64,000 nucleotides of DNA from Verrucomicrobiia bacterium (GTDB taxonomy: Bacteria > Verrucomicrobiota > Verrucomicrobiia > Verrucomicrobiales > DEV007), in the NCBI GenBank assembly GCA_030427505.1, contig JAUICH010000009.1, forward strand, positions 1 to 64,000, written 5' to 3'. How positions within the stretch are numbered: the stretch's first letter is position 1; every line of letters begins with the position of its first letter. The notes below the pieces were generated by a model. That model did not search any database, was not told the DNA's origin, and saw only the letters and a list, made by a program, of their open reading frames with translations. Shown piece by piece: positions 11,101 through 17,975 of this stretch. The position numbers and the translations under genes are program-made.

Positions 11101-14100
11101 TGGGGCTGACCATTTTCGCCACGGCGGGCACGCCGGAGAAACGCGCCCTGCTCAAGGAACTGGGCGCCGACTACGCGCTGGACTCCCGTTCCCTGACCTT
11201 CGCCGATGAGGTGATGCGTTTGACCGGCGGCAAGGGCGTGGACGCCGTGCTGAACTCCCTGGCGGGTGACTTCATTCCGAAGAACTTCTCCGTGCTGGCC
11301 ACCTTTGGCCGCTACCTGGAGATCGGGAAGATTGACGTTTACGGAAACTCCAAGATCGGCCTGGAGCCGCTGCGGAATAACATTTCCTTCTTCGTCATCG
11401 ACCTGGCCCAGCACCTGGAGCAGAAGCCCGAGTACGTGGCCGAGATGTTCTCCGAGCTGGAGCAGAAGTTTGAAGACGGCGCTTATCTGCCGCTGTCCAA
11501 CAAGGTCTTCCCGGTGACGGATGTGGTGGAAGCTTTCCGCTACATGGCGGCCGGCAAGCATGTCGGTAAGAACGTGCTGGACTTCGACCTGCCGGAAATT
11601 CCGGTGGGCCGCCCGACGGGCGACGGCATCCTGTTCCGCGAGAACGCGACCTACCTGATTACGGGTGGCGCGGGCGGTTTCGGCCTGGAATTGGCGAAGT
11701 GGATGGTGCGCCATGGCGCGCGTCACCTGGCGCTGATGAGCCGGAGCGGTCCGAAAGACCAGGCGGTGGAAGACATCGCCGCGCTGGAGGCCAAGGGCGT
11801 GGAAGTGCTGGACCTGCGGGGCGACGTGACGAGTCCCGCGGACGTGAAGGACGCCGTGGCGAAAAGCCACCGCAAGGACACCCCGCTGGCGGGCGTGGTG
11901 CACGGCGCCATGGTCCTGGACGACCAGTTCATCATCGACCTGGACGAAGACAGCTTCATGAAGGTGGTGCGTCCGAAGATGCTGGGCGCGTGGAACCTGC
12001 ACCAGGCGACGCTGGACGTGCCGCTGGACCTGTTTATCTGCTTCTCCTCCTTCTCGGCGACGATCGGGCCGGTGAAGCAGTCCAACTACAACGCGGGCAA
12101 CCTCTTCCTGGACATGCTGTCGCATTACCGGCGGGCCCAGGGGCTGCCTTCGCTGACCTTCAACTGGGGCGCCCTGGCGGGCGCCGGGTTCGTCGAGCGG
12201 AACCAGAAGACGCAGCAGTACCTGGAGAAAGTGGGTCTGGCCGCGTTCAACATGGACGAGACGCTCTACATGTTCCGCGCCGTGCTGCCGCGCGACGGGG
12301 TGCAGGTAGGGGCCGCGCGGGTGGACTGGCCGGTGCTGGCGCGCTTCAGCCCGTCGGTGGGTCAATCCCGCATGTATGAAAACGTGGTGCCGCGCTCCGG
12401 CGAAGGTGGCGGCGGCGACTCCATGGGGGCCCGCATCCTGGAAGCTCCGGCCGACAAGCGCCTGGGCATGGTGGAAGAAGTGATCGTGGCGCAGGTGGCC
12501 GCCGTGTTGGAAACCGACGCGACACGGATCGAACGCAGCACTCCGCTGACCAACCTGGGCCTGGACTCCCTGATGGCCATCGAGCTGGTAAACCGGATCG
12601 AGGAAAAGCTGGGCATGAGCCTGCCGATGGGCAGCGTGCTGAACGGCCCGAACATTCACGAACTGGCGATCCCGATCCTGGAGAAGCTCATGGAGTCCGG
12701 GGGAGGTTCGACGGAGAGCACCGGGACGAGTGTCGAGACCGTGGAGTTCGAAATTACTGGCGACATGCCGGCGGAGTTCCCGCTGACCGAAGGCCAGCGC
12801 GCCCTGTGGTTCCTGAACCGCCTGGCGCCGAACAGCTCGGCTTACAACCTGATCTTCAGCGGCAAGTTCCGGCCTTTGCTGGACATCGCCGCGATGAAGC
12901 AGGCGTTCTCCCAACTCTTCGAACGGCACCCGATGCTGGACGTGACCTTCGAGGTCCGCAACGGCGAGCCGGTGCAGGTGCCCCGGAAGGGCCGGACCAT
13001 CGACTTCCGCGAGCACGACTGCACGGCGCTGAACGGCGAGGAGATCAAGAAGCTCATTTCCGAACACGCGAACCAGCCGTTCAACCTGGAGACGGGTCCG
13101 GTGGTGCGCTTGGAACTGTTCCGCACGTCCGACGACGCGCATGTGGCGCTGCTGGTCATGCACCACATCGTGTCCGACGCCTGGTCCGTGGTGTTGATCA
13201 TGCAGGACCTGATCGAGAGCTACTTCGCGATCAAGGCCGGCCGGGCGCCGTCTTACGAGGCGATTGGCGCGGGCTTCCACGACTTCGTGGCCTGGGAGCA
13301 GAAGCACCTGGGAAGCGGCGCGGGCGAACAGATGTTCGACTACTGGAAAGAACAACTGGCGGACGCGCCGACGGCGCTGGACCTGCCGGTGGACCATTCC
13401 CGCCCGCCGGTGCAGACCTTCAACGGCGGCACCCTGGGCTTCCAGATTGGCGAAGAACTGACGGAGCAGATTACCGGGCTGGCCAAGGAGCAGAACACGA
13501 CGCTCTTTACCATGCTGCTGTCCGCCTATGAAATCCTGCTGCACCGCTACTGTCAGCAGGACGACCTGCTGGTGGGCGTGCCGCTGGCGGGCCGGAATCA
13601 TCAGGATCTGCAGAACATGGTGGGCTACTTCATCAATCCGGTGCCGCTGCGCAGCCGGGTGGACGACGACCCGACCTTTGCCGAATACCTGGAGCGCAGC
13701 CGTGGCCAGGTGAATGGCGCCATTGAAAATCAGCAGTATCCGCTGGCGAAGCTGGTGGACCGGCTGGAAGTGGCGCGCGACCCGGGCCGTTCCCCGCTGT
13801 TCCAGGTATCGTTCTCCATGGAGCGCGTGCCGGGCGTGGACGAGCAGGGCATCGCGGTCTTCCTGATCGGTCAGGGTGGTCACACCTTCCACGTGGGCGA
13901 CCTGTCCATGGAGACGGTGGACCTGACGACCCGCCAGGCGCAGTTCGAGATCACGCTGGTGATGGAAGAAGCGGGCGGCCACCTGTATGGCTGCTGGCAG
14001 TACAACCGCGACCTCTTCGAACCGGGCACCATCGAGCGCCTGAACGGTCTCTTTGCCCAGGTGCTGGAGCAGATTACCGGGAAGCCCGAGGGCAAGGTGT

Positions 14101-17100
14101 CCGAGATTCAGTTGCTGAGCGCGGAAGAACAGACCCGCGTGCTGGACGAATGGAACGCCACGGATGCCACGTATCCGAAGGGCAAGCTGATCCATCAGCT
14201 CTTCGAAGAGCGTGCCGCGGCGCAGCCGGACGAGCCCGCCGTGTGGATGGGCGAAGGCGGCCTGACCTATGGCGAACTGAGCGAGCTGAGCAATGGTTTC
14301 GCGGCGAGCTTCATGGAAGCCGGCGTGGAGCCGGGCCAGGCGGTGGCGATCTTCATGGAGCGCTGTCCGGAAATGGTGGCGGCGATGATCGGCGCCTGGA
14401 AAGTGGGCGCGTTCTACGTGCCGCTGGACCCCGAGTTCCCGGCGCAGCGCCTGGCGCTGATGCTGGAAGACGCGGCTCCGGCCGTGGTGGTGGTGTCAGG
14501 CACGCTGGCCTCCGACCTCCCGGAAGGGAAGTGGGAAGTGCTGGAAGCCAGCGCCATTTCCTCCGTGCCCGCCGCTCCGGCGGTGGACCCGCAGGACGCC
14601 GAGTCTCTGGCTTACATCATTTACACCTCCGGTTCCACGGGCACGCCGAAGGGCGTGGAGATCCCGCACCGGGCGGCGGTGAACTTCCTGACGTCCATGC
14701 AGAAGACGCCGGGCCTGCGGTCCGACGACCGTCTGCTGGCGGTAACGACGATTTCCTTCGACATCTCGCTGCTGGAGCTGTTCCTGCCTTTGATTTCCGG
14801 CGCGCAGATCGTCCTGGCCAGCCGCCAGGAAGTGCGCGACGGACGGAACCTGTCGCACCTGCTGAGAACGCGGGACATTACCGTGATGCAGGCCACCCCG
14901 GCCACCTGGCAGATGCTGCTGGACTCCGGTTGGGAAGGGCAGCGCGGACTGCGGATCTTCTGCGGTGGGGAAGCGATTTCCCGCCAACTGGCCAACACGC
15001 TGGTCAACAGCGCGGAAGAGGTGTGGAACCTCTACGGCCCGACGGAGACCACGGTGTGGTCCACCTGCCAGCGGATGGTGGATACGGAAGGCCCGGTGAG
15101 CATCGGGCGGCCCATCGCCAATACGCGGGTGTATGTGCTGGATCACAACAAGCAGCCGGTGCCGACTGGATTTACCGGAGAGCTTTACATCGCCGGGGAC
15201 GGCCTGGCCCTGGGCTACCATGGCAAGCCGGAACTGACGGACGCCGCCTTTACCACGGTGGATCTGCCCAACGGTAAGACCGAGCGCATTTACCGCACGG
15301 GTGACCTGGCGCGCTGGATGCCGGACGGCCGGCTGGAGTGCCTGGGCCGCGTGGACTTCCAGGTGAAACTCCGCGGGGTGCGCCTGGAACTGGGCGACAT
15401 CGAAACCCATCTCGAAGCGCACTCCCTGGTCAGACAGGCGGTGGTGATCAAGCGGGACGACCTTCCGGCGGGCGCGGGCCTGGTGGCCTATGTCATTCCG
15501 GAGACGGACGTGTCCGGCACGGACTTCGCGGCTGAGCTGCGCGGTTACCTGGCCGAGCGCCTGCCCGGCAGCATGATTCCGGCTTACTTCGTGGCGCTGG
15601 AGGAGTTCCCCGAAACGCCGAACCGGAAGACCGACCGGAAGCGCCTGCCGGCGCCAACGGCGGGGGGAGTGTCCGGCGTTCACCTGGCGCCGGAAACACC
15701 GGCGGAGAAACTGCTGTGGGAGATCTTCAGCAAGTCTTTCGAGACGCAGGAATTCGGCATCCGGGACAACTTCTTCGAGCTGGGTGGTGACTCGCTGATG
15801 GCGCTGAGGATCCTGATCCAGGTGTCCGACGCCTTCCACCAGGATGTGCCGGTGGAGGCCTTCCTGCGGCACCCCACCATCGAGTCGCTGGCGCGGTACC
15901 TGCACCAGTCCGAAGGTCAGCGGGCCAGCCAGGACGTGATTCCGGGCATGACCACGCCGAATCTGGACGACCTGACACACCTGGAGGTGGAGGAAGTCGC
16001 GGACGACTTCGTGCCGAAGGTGGACGCGGTGGCGCTGGCCTACGTGCCGGAAACCCTGACGGCGCTGGCCAAGGCCGTGCGTCAGCAGGTGGTCCAGCAG
16101 TGGTTCGCCGGTGGCTCGCCACGTCTGACCAACGCGTATCACACGCCGCACGGCGACATCGGCATCATCATGATTCCGTTCTCCGAGCTGGAATTCTACA
16201 AGAACCCGGAACTGGCGAAGGACTCCATTATCCAAGCGCTGGAACTGGCCGCGAAGGCGGGGGCGAAGACGGTTTCCCTGACCGGGGTGATCCCCTCGGC
16301 CACCGGACACGGGCGCTTGATTGAGAGCTGGATCGAAGACCGGGACGACCTGCCGGCCATCACGACCGGGGACGCGACGCGCGCCGCCACGGTGGTGAAG
16401 TCCGTGCAGGGCGCGCTGGAGAAAGCCGGCCGCGAACTGGCCCAGGAACGCCTGGCCATCGTGGGGCTGAGTTCCATCGGCGCGGGCAGTCTGCGCCTGA
16501 TGCTGGACGTGATGCCGCACCCGGCGGAACTGCTCCTTTGCGACCCGTATCTGGATGAGACGACCCTGGGCGAGATTCGCGATGAGATTGTCGAGTCCGG
16601 TTACAAGGGCGAGGTGACCATCGTTTCCAATGGCGGTTCGCTGCCGCCGGAGGTTTACCGGGCGTCCACCATTGTGGCGTCGACGAACCTGCCGGGCGTG
16701 CTGGACGTGGATGCCCTGCTGCCGGGAACGCTCCTGGTGGATTACTCCTTCCCGCCGGTCTTCACGGTGATCGACGCGGTCCGCCGCGCGGAAGAGGACA
16801 AGGACATCCTGTTCACCACGGGGGGCGAGCTGAACCTGGGCGAGGAGATCACGGAAACCTTCTACCTGCCGGAGCGGATTGCCGCGATGGCTGATGAGCT
16901 GGAGCAGGTGCCGCCGGCCTTCCTGCGCTTCCTGGCGCGCCGGGATCCGCAAGAGATCACCGGGTGTATCCTGGTCAGCCTGCTGACCGGCAAGCAGCCG
17001 GAGGTGAAGCCGACCCTGGGACCGCTGGAACTGGCGGATACCAAGGCTCACTACGAGCTGCTGGAGAAGATGGGCGTCACGCCGGCCCACCTGCAGATGA

Positions 17101-17207
17101 TGGGCTACAGCGTGTCCGCCGAAGCCGTGGAGAACGTCAAGAGGCTCGGCCTGCCCCAGCTGGACGAAGCTCCCGAGACAGAGGCGGAAGGCATGGGCGT
17201 GAGCTGA
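5133..17207 (+). CDS. Hybrid type I PKS-NRPS megasynthase, KS-AT-DH-MT-psiKR-ER-KR-ACP-C-A-T with AAR-like release domain
   Basis: This 4024-residue enzyme makes a reduced polyketide and links it to an amino acid. Domains: KS 17-440 (VDTACSS, Cys187; His322 and His362); AT 546-850 (GHSVG, Ser640; YAFH at 740-743, suggesting malonyl); DH 908-1190 (His939, Asp1104; Asp replaces the Gly of HxxxGxxxxP); C-methyltransferase 1200-1600 (LEVGAGTG near 1416); psiKR 1615-1800; ER 1825-2150 (GTGGVGQAA near 1975); KR 2165-2410 (Ser2306, Tyr2319, LDD motif of B-type); ACP (Ser2479); C 2545-2985 (HHIVSDAW, His2678); A 3015-3530 (YTSGSTGTPKG; specificity residues D-I-L-Q-F-G-L-V-W-K, near the glycine code); T (Ser3554). 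Residues 3625-3990 resemble acyl-ACP reductase: ITTGD at 3743, Rossmann GLSSIGAG at 3778, candidate catalytic Cys3945. All carriers look active. The order matches fungal reducing PKS-NRPSs. No phosphopantetheinyl transferase is nearby. Leucine codons are overwhelmingly CTG. The ATG at 5133 follows AGGTGG very closely; ATG 5163 is the alternative. Confidence 0.93.
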   Translation: MSKAREKVESMESNHEPLAIVGIGCRFPGGAVDPASFWNLLTGGQSGIVEVPENRWHRERFYHENSEIPGKMITKWGGFINDFDKFDAQFFGISPREALRMDPQQRWLLETAWECLEDAGMPPVDLRGSATGVFVGIASNDYANVAMGDPANVDVHTNSGSTLSIASNRIAYLFDFKGPALSVDTACSSALVAVNLACQSIWSGDCDMALAGGVNALLTPDASIGFSKASMLSPSGKCFAFDSRANGYVRGEGAGMIVLKPISKAVEDGDRVYAVVRAAVINQDGHTSSMTVPGVESQAAMLREAYKQAGMTPDRVTYMEAHGTGTPVGDPIETRALGQVLAEGRPEGEYCLIGSVKTNIGHLESGSGIAGLVKAALVLYHDTVPPNLNFKTPNPNIPFEEFKLKVATKLQPLPHLDGHAPVTAVNSFGFGGTNAHIVLEAAPVEEAAEKGEAPEPADRPLVLPLSGRGDDALRDTVTKFRRYLRANDSDSLNDIAAAAGEKREHLDNRIAFIGKDKDDICNEMSAWLAGENLETVVTGRPTGAVHPLVFVFTGQGAQWWAMGQELLAREPVFRKTLEGIDELLKPLAGWSLIEEMTRDEATSQINRTNIAQPAIFALQVGLAELWKSWGIEPSKVVGHSVGEVAAAYVAGVYTMEDAVKVIYHRSRLQDTTGGHGRMVAVGLSAEEGKKAIAGHEKEVEVAVINSPGMITLAGDTGPLEKIVGKLEEEGKFVRWLRIDYAFHTHQMEPIKDELLEVLADIKPMAAKIPFISTVTGGVLAGEKLDGLYWWRNVRESVLFAPALSGLIRAGEDSFLELGPHPALQSPINECLSDQKKKGVVFASLKRKTDESVEMLRNLCQLHLQGYKVDWRTVNQSSGAHVDLPGYAWQRERYWLESAASARLRLAPEDHPLLGLKVTAPEPSWRFELDPRYFAYLDDHRFWDSVVFPAAGYGEIGLAIARVLFPDDPYSVEDLEMKKALFISEKQVPTVEVVYHPDTHAFQIYSATGDKKDWELNAQGVLRKIPMPRGEEPVDFEAIRENLPTYYDHKRYYEEYEKAGYQFRPNFKQLTNVWRRKHESLAEIEVPEEVRQTTPDYHFHPAVLDACFHAVKGAQEIKEGSRAEDYFYLPASIHRVRLLTERAPDHLWAHCHLNYQGDDYVLADIQVYDVDGNHVAEILGFRADRVEQKDDNDLEKCSYQTKWEPVRLKGTGTEGSAHLTPVAEVLETVNALTPGLYEENNLSYLYATFGPQLDAAARQLMINALIYLGWKPEVGDTFTLEGFAKQYDVAPQHKRYLAAVFSAIEADGIVEPTGEYAWVVKSVPEWKDAPQQLRDLAAASPKFAGEVDLQMATGPYLGQVLCGEADPIDLLFPGGSSKLLEAFYRDAVDFPVLNELVRKALAKMFEKLPERRALRVLEVGAGTGSLTRAVLPAFPADRTEYVFTDNGPLFVVEAKDRFEECPFMEFAVLDIEKDPMAQKFEAHSFDLILGSNVLHATMDLKDTLANLRRCLAPDGMLMFLEATFPRPALDNVFGLLNGWWRYTDLDVRTDSALLTRDRWESLLTECGYREAGSFITSPKKEEGQQTVFIARAPEPVELPEEIEVTAAAAEAEVEVEEEAAPADVAILIGEGKGLSTKLSQALSLHGLETVTVDEKVESLMAKLEALTAEGRKVTKLVHLLSLEHPTAETLTLENLDGAQQTGVLHALEMAKALVALKPEPAPKVFFVLRGVQDAVEGDKALSLASSPVIGLIRVASNEHTEYGWTCVDLDAAGGDTEAEDLASEIALSDGEYEVAYRAGRRYARRLHRVKPDDMPPITRNAVQPDGTVLPYRLEIDKPGILSNLRLSETTRRDPEADEVEIQIKAGGINFRDVMKALGMYPGNPVDLKWFGDDLAGEVVRVGSNVKDLKPGDAVIGMAPYCFRSYVTVHRSMVFRKPAKMTFADAATLPTVFLTAHYGINELARMRKGESILVHAGTGGVGQAAIQIAKHLGLTIFATAGTPEKRALLKELGADYALDSRSLTFADEVMRLTGGKGVDAVLNSLAGDFIPKNFSVLATFGRYLEIGKIDVYGNSKIGLEPLRNNISFFVIDLAQHLEQKPEYVAEMFSELEQKFEDGAYLPLSNKVFPVTDVVEAFRYMAAGKHVGKNVLDFDLPEIPVGRPTGDGILFRENATYLITGGAGGFGLELAKWMVRHGARHLALMSRSGPKDQAVEDIAALEAKGVEVLDLRGDVTSPADVKDAVAKSHRKDTPLAGVVHGAMVLDDQFIIDLDEDSFMKVVRPKMLGAWNLHQATLDVPLDLFICFSSFSATIGPVKQSNYNAGNLFLDMLSHYRRAQGLPSLTFNWGALAGAGFVERNQKTQQYLEKVGLAAFNMDETLYMFRAVLPRDGVQVGAARVDWPVLARFSPSVGQSRMYENVVPRSGEGGGGDSMGARILEAPADKRLGMVEEVIVAQVAAVLETDATRIERSTPLTNLGLDSLMAIELVNRIEEKLGMSLPMGSVLNGPNIHELAIPILEKLMESGGGSTESTGTSVETVEFEITGDMPAEFPLTEGQRALWFLNRLAPNSSAYNLIFSGKFRPLLDIAAMKQAFSQLFERHPMLDVTFEVRNGEPVQVPRKGRTIDFREHDCTALNGEEIKKLISEHANQPFNLETGPVVRLELFRTSDDAHVALLVMHHIVSDAWSVVLIMQDLIESYFAIKAGRAPSYEAIGAGFHDFVAWEQKHLGSGAGEQMFDYWKEQLADAPTALDLPVDHSRPPVQTFNGGTLGFQIGEELTEQITGLAKEQNTTLFTMLLSAYEILLHRYCQQDDLLVGVPLAGRNHQDLQNMVGYFINPVPLRSRVDDDPTFAEYLERSRGQVNGAIENQQYPLAKLVDRLEVARDPGRSPLFQVSFSMERVPGVDEQGIAVFLIGQGGHTFHVGDLSMETVDLTTRQAQFEITLVMEEAGGHLYGCWQYNRDLFEPGTIERLNGLFAQVLEQITGKPEGKVSEIQLLSAEEQTRVLDEWNATDATYPKGKLIHQLFEERAAAQPDEPAVWMGEGGLTYGELSELSNGFAASFMEAGVEPGQAVAIFMERCPEMVAAMIGAWKVGAFYVPLDPEFPAQRLALMLEDAAPAVVVVSGTLASDLPEGKWEVLEASAISSVPAAPAVDPQDAESLAYIIYTSGSTGTPKGVEIPHRAAVNFLTSMQKTPGLRSDDRLLAVTTISFDISLLELFLPLISGAQIVLASRQEVRDGRNLSHLLRTRDITVMQATPATWQMLLDSGWEGQRGLRIFCGGEAISRQLANTLVNSAEEVWNLYGPTETTVWSTCQRMVDTEGPVSIGRPIANTRVYVLDHNKQPVPTGFTGELYIAGDGLALGYHGKPELTDAAFTTVDLPNGKTERIYRTGDLARWMPDGRLECLGRVDFQVKLRGVRLELGDIETHLEAHSLVRQAVVIKRDDLPAGAGLVAYVIPETDVSGTDFAAELRGYLAERLPGSMIPAYFVALEEFPETPNRKTDRKRLPAPTAGGVSGVHLAPETPAEKLLWEIFSKSFETQEFGIRDNFFELGGDSLMALRILIQVSDAFHQDVPVEAFLRHPTIESLARYLHQSEGQRASQDVIPGMTTPNLDDLTHLEVEEVADDFVPKVDAVALAYVPETLTALAKAVRQQVVQQWFAGGSPRLTNAYHTPHGDIGIIMIPFSELEFYKNPELAKDSIIQALELAAKAGAKTVSLTGVIPSATGHGRLIESWIEDRDDLPAITTGDATRAATVVKSVQGALEKAGRELAQERLAIVGLSSIGAGSLRLMLDVMPHPAELLLCDPYLDETTLGEIRDEIVESGYKGEVTIVSNGGSLPPEVYRASTIVASTNLPGVLDVDALLPGTLLVDYSFPPVFTVIDAVRRAEEDKDILFTTGGELNLGEEITETFYLPERIAAMADELEQVPPAFLRFLARRDPQEITGCILVSLLTGKQPEVKPTLGPLELADTKAHYELLEKMGVTPAHLQMMGYSVSAEAVENVKRLGLPQLDEAPETEAEGMGVS

Positions 17208-17273
17208 CCGGGCGAAGGCCCTTGCCCCAAGCCAAGTCTAAGGGACCAAGTTAACTTCCTAACAAACTAACAC

Positions 17274-17306
17274 CGGGCGAGTCCTCCAAAGGGGCTCGCC
17301 CGTTTT
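17274..17306 (+). terminator. Rho-independent terminator of the PKS-NRPS gene
   Basis: CGGGCGAG at 17274-17281 pairs perfectly with CTCGCCCG at 17295-17302 across a 13-base loop and is followed directly by TTTTGTT. It lies 66 bases past the megasynthase stop, so the megasynthase is probably transcribed alone. Confidence 0.85.
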
Positions 17307-17438
17307 GTTGTCAGGGAGACCGGCAAGACGGCGGGCTAAGGACGGCGGGAAGACCGGGCGCGGTTCCTGCATCCAGGTGGGCCATGGGCATGGCTTGGCC
17401 GTTGCGAATGAAGGGGGGGGAAGCCCAGACTTTATCCT

Positions 17439-17922
17439 GAATGGCACTCGGTTAAGCGCGGCGACCGGTCAAGTCGAGCCCTTTGACGGCGGCGACTGGC
17501 ACTGACAGATCCCCGATGAAATCGCTTAACCGGGGTCTCAGGGCCGGAGGGCCAACGGCCCGGCGCATACCAGCCTGGGGCGCGAGCCCCAGGAAAACGG
17601 GTCCCCATGAATATCGAGGGCCGTAGGTCCGGCGCACCCCCCTTCCCTGGGGATGGCGGCGGAGTCACGGCGCGCCCGCATGCGCCGGGCCTTCAGCCCT
17701 CGAAATTTGTCAATCCGCCTAACCTGGGCCTTCGGCCCAGGCTGGTATGCGGCGCGCCGTTGGCGCTCATCACCGGCGGGGACCATCAGCTAGGCCCGGC
17801 GCGCGAAACTTTGGGGCGCACACCCGGCGAGAATGCCACGCGATACCTATACCTGTCCGGCAATTGCATCGCAATTGGATCCCGCAACAGAGCCGGTCAC
17901 GACGCTTAACCGAGTGCCATTC
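17439..17922. repeat. Inverted-repeat element, copy B (right flank of the PKS-NRPS segment)
   Basis: This is the second copy of the element at 2995-3537, in direct orientation. Its outer ends are a clear terminal inverted repeat: 17439-17468 against 17893-17922 matches at about 27 of 30 positions. Internal hairpins lie at 17574-17593 (CCTGGGGC/GCCCCAGG) and 17723-17741. The second one reads CCTGGGCC/GGCCCAGG, where copy A has CCTGGGGC/GCCCCAGG, so both sides of the stem changed together and pairing was kept. No open frame here deserves annotation. Confidence 0.85.
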
Positions 17923-17975
17923 GCTCTAACCCGGATCTTCTTCCCCTTCCCCGGCAGGGAGACGAGAAGAGGGCT

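Noticed and set aside
5016-14195. 3059-residue minus-strand open frame opposite the PKS-NRPS
   Set aside because: Composition is dominated by His, Arg, Gln and Val with no domain, it follows from the codon bias of the sense gene, and every PKS-NRPS motif is on the plus strand.
14496-17090. 864-residue minus-strand open frame opposite the C-A-T-R part
   Set aside because: Same artefact as above; no recognisable motif.
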